Assembly: GCA_963705885.1 (NCBI GenBank)
Contig: OY970120.1
Span: 2,852,001-2,916,000, forward strand
Length of the DNA: 64,000 nt
Reading direction: 5' to 3'
DNA from: MFD01275-c22 sp963705885
GTDB lineage: Bacteria > Actinomycetota > Actinomycetes > JACCUZ01
Part shown: in pieces, positions 55,127-63,626 of the stretch
Layout: every line of letters begins with the position of its first letter
How positions within the stretch are numbered: position 1 is the stretch's first letter
Notes under the pieces: generated by a model
Databases searched by the model: none
Seen by the model: the letters and a program-made list of their open reading frames with translations, nothing else
What the model was told of the DNA's origin: nothing
Translations under genes and position numbers: made by a program

Positions 55127-55576
55127 GTGCACGAGATGGGCTACTGCGAAGGCGTGCTCGAGGCGGTCGTGCGCCGCGCGGGCGAGCGCTCGGTCACTCG
55201 CGTGGGGGTGCGGATCGGCGCCGTCCACCGCGTCGTGCCCGACGTGTTCGAGCAGTCCTTCCGCCTCGCCGCCGCCGGAGGCCCGGCGCAGCACGCGACG
55301 ACCGAGGTGGTCGTCGTCCCCGTGCACGGTCACTGCATGGACTGCCGGGCCGACTTCGAGAGCACCGACCCCTCTCCCGCCTGCCCGTCGTGCGGGTCCC
55401 TCGCGGTGGCCGTCGAGGGCGGCGACGAGGTCGTCCTCGAGTGGCTGCAGTACGCCGGGCCGCCCGGGACGCCGTCGGGCCCCGGCACGGACCGGCCCGA
55501 CCAGACCGTGCCCGCCCACACCCACGATCTCCCCCACGTCCACACCCCCGATCACGCACCCGACGGAAGGTCGTAG
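55127..55576 (+). CDS. hypA: hydrogenase nickel insertion protein HypA, His-rich tail
   Basis: 149 residues. Start GTG 55127 chosen because HypA needs the N-terminal Met-His-Glu that coordinates nickel, and GTG-CAC-GAG gives it. Zinc site CMDC...CPSCGS near 66-90. After the HypA core (about 110 residues), a Pro/His-rich tail contains five His in about 14 residues (AHTHDLPHVHTPDH), an unusual feature normally found in HypB. It probably stores or delivers nickel. Confidence 0.93.
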   Translation: MHEMGYCEGVLEAVVRRAGERSVTRVGVRIGAVHRVVPDVFEQSFRLAAAGGPAQHATTEVVVVPVHGHCMDCRADFESTDPSPACPSCGSLAVAVEGGDEVVLEWLQYAGPPGTPSGPGTDRPDQTVPAHTHDLPHVHTPDHAPDGRS

Positions 55577-55578
55577 CC

Positions 55579-55854
55579 GTGTGCCTCGCCATCCCCGGTC
55601 AGCTCGTCGAGCTCCTGCCCGGCAACAACGACCAGCTGGCGCTCGTCGACGTGGTCGGCGTCAAGCGCAAGATCAACATCGGCCTGATGGACGACGTCGA
55701 GCTCAAGCCCGGCGACTACGTGCTCATCCACGTCGGCTTCGCGATGTCGAAGGTCGACGAGAAGGAGGCCGCCGAGGCCCTGTCGATGCTGGAGTTGATG
55801 GGCCAGGCGTTCACCGACGAGCTGCAGGCCGTGGCCGAGTCGAGCATCGAATGA
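55579..55854 (+). CDS. hypC: hydrogenase assembly chaperone HypC
   Basis: 91 residues from GTG 55579, 2 bp after the hypA stop. The N-terminus M-C-L-A-I-P-G gives the essential Cys2 that binds the Fe(CN)2CO precursor. DYVLIHVGFAMSKVDEKEAAEALSMLELMG is the standard HypC C-part. Carries the iron centre between HypD and the large subunit. Confidence 0.93.
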   Translation: MCLAIPGQLVELLPGNNDQLALVDVVGVKRKINIGLMDDVELKPGDYVLIHVGFAMSKVDEKEAAEALSMLELMGQAFTDELQAVAESSIE

Positions 55855-56126
55855 GCGAGCCGGTGCGCGACGACGCGGTCTGCAGCCTGGAGCCCGGCTG
55901 CATCACCTGCGGGGACGTCGCGGTCCCGCTGACCGTGACCTCGGTCCAGGGCGCGGACGCCCGCTGCCGCGACGAGCAGGGACGCGAGGAGCTCGTCGCG
56001 ACCGAGCTCGTGGGAGAGGTCGGGCCGGGCGACCGCGTTCTCGTGCATGCCGGTGTGGCCATCGAGCGGCTCGCCGCCGCGACGACATCCCCGACGGAAG
56101 ACGTCAGGACAGGAGACAGAGCGTGA
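55851..56126 (+). CDS. HypC/HupF-like second chaperone
   Basis: 91 residues from ATG 55851, overlapping the hypC stop. CITCGDVAVPLTVTSVQG and REELVATELVGEVGPGDRVLVHAGVAIERL follow a HypC/HupF beta-barrel, but the N-terminus is extended and the Cys site is C-S-L-E-P-G-C-I-T-C, a diverged variant. Two HypC-like genes in tandem are common in group 1h loci. One may be specific to the large subunit. Confidence 0.8.
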   Translation: MSEPVRDDAVCSLEPGCITCGDVAVPLTVTSVQGADARCRDEQGREELVATELVGEVGPGDRVLVHAGVAIERLAAATTSPTEDVRTGDRA

Positions 56127-57250
56127 AGTTCGTCGACGAGTTCCGCAACGCCGACCTCGCCGAGGTGCTGGGGCGCGAGATCACCGCGCTGTGCGAGCCC
56201 GGCCGCCACTACAAGATCATGGAGGTGTGCGGCGGGCACACCCACACGATCTACCGCTACGGCGTGCAGGACCACCTGCCCGAGAACATCGAGCTGGTCC
56301 ACGGACCGGGCTGCCCGGTCTGCGTCATCCCGATGGGACGCGTCGACGACGGCATCGCGATCGCCGAGCGCGACGGGGTCATCCTCACCTGCTTCGGGGA
56401 CATGATGCGCGTGCCGGGCGGCAACGGCTCGTTCCTCGACGCGAACGCGCGCGGCGCCGACATCCGGATGGTCTACTCGCCGCTGGACGCCCTGCGGATC
56501 GCGCGCGAGAACCCCGACCGCCAGGTCGTGTTCTACGCGATCGGCTTCGAGACGACCGCGCCCTCGACGGCGCTGACGGTGCTGCGGGCCGCGAAGGAGG
56601 GCATCGAGAACTTCTCCGTCTTCTGCAGCCATGTCACGATCATCCCGGCGATCAAGGCGATCCTCGACTCCCCCGACCTGCGGCTCGACGCGTTCCTCGG
56701 GCCGGGACACGTCTCGACCGTCATCGGCTGCCGGCCCTACGAGTGGATCTCACGCGACTTCGGGATGCCGCTGGTGTGCGCGGGCTTCGAGCCGCTGGAC
56801 CTGCTGCAGTCGGTCCACATGATCATGAAGCAGTTCGCCGAGGGCAGGGCCGAGGTCGAGAACCAGTACGGCCGGGTCGTGCACTACGACGGGAACCCGG
56901 TCGCGCTCAAGGTGCTCTCCGAGGTGTTCGCCCTGCGGCCGTTCTTCGAGTGGCGCGGGCTCGGGTCGATCCCGCACTCGGCGCTGCAGCTCGCGCCGAA
57001 GTACGCCCACTACGACGCCGAGCAGCGCTACGACCTGCCCGGGGTCAGGGTCGCCGACCCGAAGGCCTGCCAGTGCGGTGAGGTGCTCAAGGGCGTCCTG
57101 AAGCCGTGGGAGTGCAAGGTCTTCGGCACGGCGTGCACGCCGGAGACACCGATCGGCACGTGCATGGTCTCCTCCGAGGGGGCTTGCGCGGCCTACTACA
57201 ACTACGGGCAGTACGCGAAGCAGCGGCTGACCCTCGAGGTGCTCAAGTGA
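56123..57250 (+). CDS. hypD: hydrogenase formation protein HypD
   Basis: 375 residues from GTG 56123 with AGGAGA upstream. Motifs: EVCGGHTHTIYRYG near 34-47 with catalytic Cys, HGPGCPVCVIP near 66-76, GFETTAPSTA near 144, and C-terminal Cys pattern KACQCGEVLKG...ECKVFGTACTPETPIGTCMVSSEGACAAYY for the [4Fe-4S] cluster. HypD-HypC scaffold assembles the Fe(CN)2CO moiety. Confidence 0.96.
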   Translation: MKFVDEFRNADLAEVLGREITALCEPGRHYKIMEVCGGHTHTIYRYGVQDHLPENIELVHGPGCPVCVIPMGRVDDGIAIAERDGVILTCFGDMMRVPGGNGSFLDANARGADIRMVYSPLDALRIARENPDRQVVFYAIGFETTAPSTALTVLRAAKEGIENFSVFCSHVTIIPAIKAILDSPDLRLDAFLGPGHVSTVIGCRPYEWISRDFGMPLVCAGFEPLDLLQSVHMIMKQFAEGRAEVENQYGRVVHYDGNPVALKVLSEVFALRPFFEWRGLGSIPHSALQLAPKYAHYDAEQRYDLPGVRVADPKACQCGEVLKGVLKPWECKVFGTACTPETPIGTCMVSSEGACAAYYNYGQYAKQRLTLEVLK

Positions 57251-58350
57251 GTGGTGTCAGAGGACAGGTCGCTCCCGGCGTCACGGAGGACCAGGTCGGC
57301 GAGCGCATCGAGGCGATGCGCCGCCGGCCCCAGAAGTTCCGCGACGAGCGGGTCACGATGGCGCACGGGGCCGGCGGCAAGGCCAGCCGCGCGCTCGTCG
57401 AGGGACTGGTCGTGCCGCTGCTCGCCAACCCCGCGCTCGACCAGCTCTCCGACGCCGGCCTGCTGACCGTCGGCACCAGCCGGCTGGCCCTGACCACCGA
57501 CGCGTTCGTCGTCCGTCCGATCCGCTTCCCCGGCGGCTCGATCGGCGAGCTCGCGGTGAACGGGACGGTCAACGACCTCGCCGTCTCCGGCGCCCGCCCG
57601 GTCGGCCTGTCGGCGGCCCTCGTGCTGGAGGAGGGGCTGGGCGCCGAGGTGCTGCGGGCCGAGGTCACCGCGATGGCCGAGGCCGCGCGCGCAGCCGAGG
57701 TCGACGTCGTCACCGGTGACACGAAGGTCGTCGAGCGCGGCAAGTGCGACTCGATGTACATCGTCACGACCGGGGTCGGCATCCTCGACGAGGACGTCGA
57801 CCTCGCACCGACGCGGGTCAGGCCCGGCGACAAGGTGCTGGTCTCCGGCACCATCGGCGACCACGGCGTCGCCATCATGCTGGCGCGCGGCGACCTCGAC
57901 ATCGAGGCGGACGTACGCAGCGACACCCAGCCACTGTGGTCGCTGGCCTCGGCGCTCCTGTCGACCTGCGGGAAGGGCCTGCACTGCATGCGCGACGCGA
58001 CGCGAGGCGGCGTCGCCACCGTGCTGAACGAGATCGCGCTCGCCGCCGAGGTCGGCGTGGTCCTGGAGGAGTCGCGGGTGCCGATCCGCCCGGAGGTCGT
58101 GGGCGCCGGCGAGATCCTCGGCATCGACCCGCTCTACGTCGCCAACGAGGGCAAGCTCGTCGCCTTCGTCGCGCCCGAGCACGCCGACGCCGCGCTCGAG
58201 TCGCTGCGCGCGCTGCCCTCCGGCGCCGACGCGGCGATCGTCGGCGAGGTGCGCGACGAGCCGCCCGGCCGGGTGCTGGGCCGCACGACGTTCGGCGGCC
58301 ACCGGCTCATCGACATGCTGGTCGGCGACCCCCTGCCGCGCATCTGCTGA
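57247..58350 (+). CDS. hypE: hydrogenase expression/formation protein HypE
   Basis: 367 residues from GTG 57247 (overlaps hypD stop). AIR-synthase fold: MAHGAGGKASRALVEGLV near 38, ALTTDAFVVRPIRFPGGSIGELAVNGTVNDLAVSGARP, VVTGDTKVVERGKCD, and HCMRDATRGGVATVLNEIA. The C-terminus is PRIC, and the terminal Cys is the residue carbamoylated and dehydrated to thiocyanate for cyanide delivery. Works with HypF. Confidence 0.96.
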   Translation: MSGVRGQVAPGVTEDQVGERIEAMRRRPQKFRDERVTMAHGAGGKASRALVEGLVVPLLANPALDQLSDAGLLTVGTSRLALTTDAFVVRPIRFPGGSIGELAVNGTVNDLAVSGARPVGLSAALVLEEGLGAEVLRAEVTAMAEAARAAEVDVVTGDTKVVERGKCDSMYIVTTGVGILDEDVDLAPTRVRPGDKVLVSGTIGDHGVAIMLARGDLDIEADVRSDTQPLWSLASALLSTCGKGLHCMRDATRGGVATVLNEIALAAEVGVVLEESRVPIRPEVVGAGEILGIDPLYVANEGKLVAFVAPEHADAALESLRALPSGADAAIVGEVRDEPPGRVLGRTTFGGHRLIDMLVGDPLPRIC

Positions 58351-58414
58351 CAGTGCCTCGTCGGCCAACTCCTGCCGACGTACGGTGGTCGGGTCCGATC
58401 CCGAGGAGGCCGTC

Positions 58415-59671
58415 GTGACCGTCACCAGCCCGGCGCTGGAAGCCGTCGTCGCCGAGGCCTTCGCCCGGCGCGAGGACCCCGTGCGGCACCTCGCCGGGGA
58501 CGCCGAGTCGCTGGCGCTGGCCTGCCGCGACATGGCCGGGCGGTTCACCCGGGGTGGGCGGCTGCTCGTGTTCGGCAACGGGGCGGGAGCGACCGACTCC
58601 CAGCACGTCGCGGTCGAGTTCGTGCACCCGGTCATCGTCGGCAAGCGCGCGCTGCCGGCGCTGTCCCTGGTCAGCGACGCCGCCACGCTGATGGGCGTGG
58701 CCGAGCGGCGCGGCCTCGACGGCGTCTACGCCCACCAGGTGCGGGTGCTGGGCCGCCCCGACGACATCGCGCTGGGGATCTCCGGCGACGGCCGGTGCGC
58801 GAACGTGCGGGCCGGGCTGCGCGAGGCGCGGGAGGCGGGAATGCTCACCGTCGCCCTGGTCGGCGGCGACGGCGGCGACATCCGCTCCCGCGGTGAGGCC
58901 GACCACTGCCTGGTCGTGCCCTCGGACGACCCGCTCGTGGTCAAGGAAGGGCACGTGACGGCCTACCACCTGCTCTGGGAGCTGGTGCACGTCTTCTTCG
59001 ACTCGCCCGAGCAGGCCTCGCCCCAGGTGGCCGCCGGGGTCGAGCAGCTCTACCCGTTCCTCTACGGCGGCGGGAGCGAGGCCCAGCCGGTGCTCGACGC
59101 GGCCGCCGAGTCCGCGCGGCAGAAGGTGGCCGAGATCGTCGGGCTGCGCCGCGAGGTCGGGGCGGCCCAGGGCCCGGCCGTCGCCACCTGCGCAGCGGCG
59201 CTGGCGTCGGCCTTCGCGGGCGGCGCCACGCTGCTCGCGTTCGGCAACGGGGGCAGCAGCACCGACGCGCAGGACGTCGTGCACACCTTCGTCGACCCCC
59301 CGCCCCCGGCCGACCCCCTGCCGGCCCTCGGGCTCACGAACGACGTGGCCGTCGTGACCGCGCTGTCCAACGACGTCAGCTTCGACGTGGTGTTCGCCCG
59401 GCAGGTGCGCGCGTTCGGTCGGCGCGGCGACATCGCGCTCGCCCTCTCGACCAGTGGCGGCTCGGCCAACGTGCTCGCGGCGCTGGAGGAGGCGGACCGG
59501 GCCGGCCTGGTCACGGTCGGCCTCGCGGGCTACGGCGGCGGCAAGATGGCCGAGCTGCCCGCGCTGCAGCACCTGTTCGCGATCCCGTCGTCGTCGGTGC
59601 ACCGGGTGCAGGAGGTCCAGACGACGCTCTACCACGTCCTGTGGGAGGCGACGCACGCCGCGACCCGCTGA
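58415..59671 (+). CDS. double SIS-domain phosphosugar isomerase-like protein
   Basis: 418 residues from GTG 58415, with GAGGAGG at 58403-58409. Two tandem SIS domains: first about 20-205 (RLLVFGNGAGATDSQHVAVEFVHP), second about 235-415 (TLLAFGNGGSSTDAQDVVHTFVDPPP and ALALSTSGGSANVLAALEEADRAGL), both GmhA-like. Single-domain GmhA makes heptose phosphate. The fused form between hypE and hypF is a group 1h-locus feature without an assigned reaction. Might bind a phosphosugar ligand. Confidence 0.85.
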   Translation: MTVTSPALEAVVAEAFARREDPVRHLAGDAESLALACRDMAGRFTRGGRLLVFGNGAGATDSQHVAVEFVHPVIVGKRALPALSLVSDAATLMGVAERRGLDGVYAHQVRVLGRPDDIALGISGDGRCANVRAGLREAREAGMLTVALVGGDGGDIRSRGEADHCLVVPSDDPLVVKEGHVTAYHLLWELVHVFFDSPEQASPQVAAGVEQLYPFLYGGGSEAQPVLDAAAESARQKVAEIVGLRREVGAAQGPAVATCAAALASAFAGGATLLAFGNGGSSTDAQDVVHTFVDPPPPADPLPALGLTNDVAVVTALSNDVSFDVVFARQVRAFGRRGDIALALSTSGGSANVLAALEEADRAGLVTVGLAGYGGGKMAELPALQHLFAIPSSSVHRVQEVQTTLYHVLWEATHAATR

Positions 59672-59698
59672 CGGCTGGGTGGACGTCTCCCGGTGCGG

Positions 59699-61987
59699 TC
59701 AGCGTCCGTGCAGTCGCGCCGCCGCGACCGCGGCCTGCCCGAGGCTGATGCCGCCGTCGTTGGGCGGGACGTGGCGGTGGGTGAGCACGGTGAACCCGTC
59801 GGTCTCGAGCAGGTCGAGGCAGCGGGTGACCAGCAGGGCGTTCTGGAACACGCCGCCCGAGAGCGCCACGATCGGCAGCGCGTGCTGGTCGCGCAGCCGG
59901 CGGCACACCGTGAGGACCACGTCGGCGAGGGCGTTGTGGAAGCGCGCGGCGACGACCGGCACGGCCGTCCCGCGGCGGAGGTCGTCGGTCACCGCGCGCA
60001 CCAGGTGGGCGACCTCGACCCGGGCGGTGGCGCCGTCGTCGACGGGCACCGCATAGCTGCCGGTCTCGGCCGGGTCGGCGACGTGCTCGAGCTCGACGGC
60101 GGCCTGCCCCTCGTACGTCACGACGTCGCGCACCCCGAGCAGTGACGAGACGGCGTCGAAGAGCCGCCCGGCGCTGGACGTCAGCGGCGAGTTGACGCCG
60201 GCGCGCGCCACGGAGAGCACCTGCTCCCAGCGGGCGCCCTGCCGCTCCGCCACCGCGAGCCCCACCGGGGCGGCCCCGTCGAAGGCCGCGTCGAGGTGCG
60301 CGGCGGCCATCCGCCACGGCTCGCGCGCGGCGGCGTCGCCACCCGGCATCACCACCTCGGACAGGTGGGCCGCCCGGGTGAAGCCGGCCAGGTCGGCGAC
60401 GAGGAACTCACCGCCCCACGCGGTGCCGTCGTCGCCCATGCCGACGCCGTCGAAGGCCACCCCGATGACCGGGCCGGTCTCCCCGTTGTCGGCGAGGCAC
60501 GAGGCGATGTGCGCGTGGTGGTGCTGCACCCCGACGAGCTCGACACCCTCGCGCTCGGTCGCGTAGCGGGTCGAGGGGTAGTCCGGGTGGAGGTCGTGGG
60601 CGACGACCGCCGGGTCGACGTCGAGGAGGCCGGCGAGGTGCTCGATGCCGTCGAGGTAGGACTGCATGGTCGCGTAGTCGTCGAGGTCCCCGACGTGGTG
60701 GGAGACGAACGCCTGCTCCCCGCGGGTGAGGCAGAACGTGCTCTTCAGCGCCGGGCCGCAGGCCAGCACCGGCTCCGGCGAGGGGACGGGCAGCACGAGC
60801 GGCTGGGGGACGAACCCCCGGGACCGCCGGACCGGCAGGACGCGCCCCCGCACGACCCGCACGACGGAGTCGTCGACCCGGGTGCGGATCGCCCGGTCGT
60901 GCACGAGGAAGGCGTCGGCGATCCGGCTCAGGCGGTCGGCCGCGTCCGCGTCGCGGAAGGCGATCGGCTCGTCGGAGACGTTGCCGCTGGTCATCACGAG
61001 CGGCCCGCCGAAGGCCTCGAGCAGCAGGGCGTGCAGGGGCGTGTACGGGAGCATGAGGCCGAGGGAGGGCGATCCCGGGGCCACCGACGCGGCCACGCCG
61101 GCACCGCCGAGTCGCCGCCGGAGCACGACGATCGGCCGCGCGACCCCGGTGAGCACGTCGACCTCCCCCGGGTCGGCCTCGCACATCGTCAGGGCGGCGG
61201 GGAGGTCGGGGACCATCAGCGCGAACGGACGGTCCTCGCGGTGCTTGCGCCGTCGCAGGGACGCGACCGCCTCCTCCTGCCGGGCGTCCGCGGCGAGGTG
61301 GTAGCCGCCGAGACCCTTGACCGCGACGACGGCCCCTCGGCGCAGCAGGTCGACGGTCGCCGCCACCGGGTCGCCGTCGACCGGCTGACCGGAGCGGTCG
61401 AGCAGCCGCAGCCGCGGCCCGCAGGCGGGGCAGCAGACCGGCTCGGCGTGGAACCTGCGGTCGGCCGGGTCGGCGTACTCGGCCGAGCAGTCGGCACACA
61501 TCGGGAACGGCGCCATCGTGGTGCGTGACCGGTCGTAGGGCACCGAGGTGACGATCGTGTAGCGCGGGCCGCAGTTGGTGCAGTTGACGAAGGCGTAGCC
61601 GGCCCGGCGGTCGGCCGGGTCGTGCAGCTCGGCGAGGCAGTCGGCGCAGGTCGCTGTGTCCGGCGACACCAGGGCCCGGCGGGCGCCCTCGGTGAGGCTC
61701 GTCCGCACGACGAACCCGTTGCCGCCGAGGGTCGGGACCTCCTCGCTGCTCACGTCGTCCACGCGGGCCAGCGGCGGCGGCCGGGTCAGCGCCTCGAGCA
61801 GCGAGTCCACGCCCGCGGTCGGACCCTCCGCCTCCAGGAGCACGCCCACCGCGTCGTTGCCCACCCAGCCGGACAGGCCGCGGGCCGTGGCCTCACGCCA
61901 GACGAAAGGGCGGAAGCCGACCCCCTGCACGAGGCCCGACACACGGACCCGGGTCCGCACGTGGGCGGGCTCGGGGGCGGGCGTCAC
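59699..61987 (-). CDS. hypF: carbamoyltransferase HypF
   Basis: 762 residues from GTG 61987. Domains in order: acylphosphatase (RVRVSGLVQGVGFRPFVWREA, 1-95), two zinc fingers (CADCLAELHDPADRRAGYAFVNCTNC, then CADCSAEYADPADRRFH...CCPACG), YrdC/Sua5-like (VKGLGGYHLAADA through GNVSDEPIAFRDADAADRL) and Kae1-like C-terminus (HHAHIASCLADNG, metal site). Makes thiocarbamate on HypE from carbamoyl phosphate. Encoded opposite to hypE-SIS; intergenic 27 bp. Complete. Confidence 0.95.
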   Translation of the reverse strand: MTPAPEPAHVRTRVRVSGLVQGVGFRPFVWREATARGLSGWVGNDAVGVLLEAEGPTAGVDSLLEALTRPPPLARVDDVSSEEVPTLGGNGFVVRTSLTEGARRALVSPDTATCADCLAELHDPADRRAGYAFVNCTNCGPRYTIVTSVPYDRSRTTMAPFPMCADCSAEYADPADRRFHAEPVCCPACGPRLRLLDRSGQPVDGDPVAATVDLLRRGAVVAVKGLGGYHLAADARQEEAVASLRRRKHREDRPFALMVPDLPAALTMCEADPGEVDVLTGVARPIVVLRRRLGGAGVAASVAPGSPSLGLMLPYTPLHALLLEAFGGPLVMTSGNVSDEPIAFRDADAADRLSRIADAFLVHDRAIRTRVDDSVVRVVRGRVLPVRRSRGFVPQPLVLPVPSPEPVLACGPALKSTFCLTRGEQAFVSHHVGDLDDYATMQSYLDGIEHLAGLLDVDPAVVAHDLHPDYPSTRYATEREGVELVGVQHHHAHIASCLADNGETGPVIGVAFDGVGMGDDGTAWGGEFLVADLAGFTRAAHLSEVVMPGGDAAAREPWRMAAAHLDAAFDGAAPVGLAVAERQGARWEQVLSVARAGVNSPLTSSAGRLFDAVSSLLGVRDVVTYEGQAAVELEHVADPAETGSYAVPVDDGATARVEVAHLVRAVTDDLRRGTAVPVVAARFHNALADVVLTVCRRLRDQHALPIVALSGGVFQNALLVTRCLDLLETDGFTVLTHRHVPPNDGGISLGQAAVAAARLHGR

Positions 61988-61997
61988 GCCGGGCAGG

Positions 61998-62399
61998 CTA
62001 CTGGGCTCCCCCGCTCGGGCTCATGTGCAGCAGCTCCCAGACGTGACCGTCGAGGTCCTGGAAGCTGCCGCCGTACATCGGACCCTCCTCGACGACCGGC
62101 CTCCACGGCTTCCCGCCCGCCGCCAGCGCCCGCGCCACGGTCTCGTCGACGTGCTCCCTGCTGTCGGCCGACAGGCCCGTGATGACCTCGGTCGCCGAGT
62201 GCGCGTCGGCGACCTCGCCGGTGACGAAGTCACGGAAGCGCTCCTCGACCAGCAGCATCACGAAGACGTTCCGGTCGACGACCAGGCAGGTGGCCGACTC
62301 GTCGCTGAACCGCGGGTTCACCGCGAAACCCAGCGCCGTGAAGAAGGCCGTGGAGCGGGCCAGGTCCCTGACCGGCAGGTTGACGAAGATCATGCGCAT
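61998..62399 (-). CDS. VOC-family (glyoxalase-like) protein
   Basis: 133 residues from ATG 62399. VOC fold: FVNLPVRDLARSTAFFTALGFAVNPRFS at the N-terminus and GSFQDLDGHVWELLHM at the C-terminus, with the metal-type Glu in WELLH. Likely metal-dependent and cytosolic; substrate unknown. Divergent from the sigma factor gene across a structured 210-bp region. Confidence 0.88.
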   Translation of the reverse strand: MRMIFVNLPVRDLARSTAFFTALGFAVNPRFSDESATCLVVDRNVFVMLLVEERFRDFVTGEVADAHSATEVITGLSADSREHVDETVARALAAGGKPWRPVVEEGPMYGGSFQDLDGHVWELLHMSPSGGAQ

Positions 62400-62422
62400 G
62401 CGGGGCGGCCCCTTCGGCTCGC

Positions 62423-62514
62423 GACGGTGGTTACACGACGGTGGTTACACAAGGAAAGACCGCGCCGCGGCCGGGAACTCACCGCGTCCGCGCGATGAGT
62501 TCCCGGCGCGGCGC
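62423..62514. promoter_or_regulatory. 14-bp direct repeat and 19-bp inverted repeat in a divergent promoter
   Basis: Two perfect copies of GACGGTGGTTACAC (62423-62436, 62437-62450), on the VOC side. Next, an inverted repeat with arms 62462-62481 and 62496-62514 (19 paired bases with one bulged G, loop 14). The VOC gene and the sigma factor diverge from here; regulation of both is plausible. Confidence 0.6.
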
Positions 62515-62609
62515 CGGTCTGTCCACACGGCAGGCCCGTCCGGGGGGTGCGCACCGTCGGTGCCGTCGCCTACGGTTCGAGTGGACGAGTGGACGAGAGG
62601 ACGCGGGGC

Positions 62610-63626
62610 ATGAGCATGACCGACCAGCAGGCCGACGAGGACTTCCTGCGCAGCAGCGACCCCTACCGCCGCGAGCTGCTCGCGCACTGCTACCGGATGC
62701 TCGGCTCGGTGCACGACGCCGAGGACCTGCTGCAGGAGACCTACCTGCGGGCCTGGCGCTCGTACCACGCGTTCGAGGGGCGATCCTCGATGCGGACGTG
62801 GCTCTACCGCATCGCCACCAACGTCTGCCTCAACGCGCTCGACAGCCGCAACCGGCGGCCGCTGCCCACCGGCCTCGGGGCCCCCAGCTCCGACCCGTCG
62901 GAGCCCCTCGTCGAGCGGGGCGAGGTGCTGTGGCTGGAGCCCGTGCCCGACGCCATGGTCGGCACCGACGCGGCCGACCCCGCCGCCATCGTGACCAGCC
63001 GCGAGAGCGTGCGGCTCGCGCTCGTCGCCGCCCTGCAGCACCTCCCGCCGCGGCAGCGTGCCGTGCTCGTCCTGCGCGACGTGCTCAAGCTGCGGGCCGC
63101 CGAGGTGGCCGAGGTCCTCGAGACCTCGACCGCGGCAGTCAACAGCAGCCTCCAGCGCGCCCGGGCCCAGCTCGCCGAGGCCGGCCTGACCCAGGACGAC
63201 GTCGTCGAGCCCACCGAGCCGGCGCAGCGTGCGCTTCTCGACCGCTACGTCCGCGCCCTGGAGACCAAGGACGTGTCCCGGATCGCCGAGGTGTTCACGC
63301 AGGACGCCGTCTGGGAGATGCCGCCGTTCACGGGCTGGTACCAGGGGCCGCGCGACATCGCCCGGCTCATCGACACCAAGTGCCCGGCGGGGCCGGGCGA
63401 GCTCCGCCTGCTCCCGACCGAGGCCAACGGCCAGCCGGCCTACGGCATGTACATGCGCGGTGCCGACGGCGGCTGGACGCCGTTCCAGCTGCACGTCCTC
63501 ACGCTCACCCCGGCGGGCGTCTCCCACGTCACGGCGTTCTTCGACCTCAGCCTCTTCGCGACCTTCGGCCTGCCGGCGGCCCTGTCGGCCGACGGCCGGG
63601 CTCCTGCGACGGCCGCCGTCCGGTGA
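62610..63626 (+). CDS. SigG-type ECF sigma factor with SnoaL-like C-terminal domain
   Basis: 338 residues from ATG 62610 with GAGAGG upstream. Region 2 (HCYRMLGSVHDAEDLLQETYLRAWRSYHAFEGRSSMRTWLYRIATNVCLN) and region 4 (ALQHLPPRQRAVLVLRDVLKLRAAEVAEVLETSTAAVNSSLQRAR) are followed by an about 125-residue SnoaL-like domain (YVRALETKDVSRIAEVFTQDAVWEMPPFTGWYQGPRDI). This is the SigX5/SigG form, which needs no classical anti-sigma; the C-domain may sense a ligand. Downstream DinB-like gene overlaps its stop by 4 bp. Confidence 0.92.
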   Translation: MSMTDQQADEDFLRSSDPYRRELLAHCYRMLGSVHDAEDLLQETYLRAWRSYHAFEGRSSMRTWLYRIATNVCLNALDSRNRRPLPTGLGAPSSDPSEPLVERGEVLWLEPVPDAMVGTDAADPAAIVTSRESVRLALVAALQHLPPRQRAVLVLRDVLKLRAAEVAEVLETSTAAVNSSLQRARAQLAEAGLTQDDVVEPTEPAQRALLDRYVRALETKDVSRIAEVFTQDAVWEMPPFTGWYQGPRDIARLIDTKCPAGPGELRLLPTEANGQPAYGMYMRGADGGWTPFQLHVLTLTPAGVSHVTAFFDLSLFATFGLPAALSADGRAPATAAVR

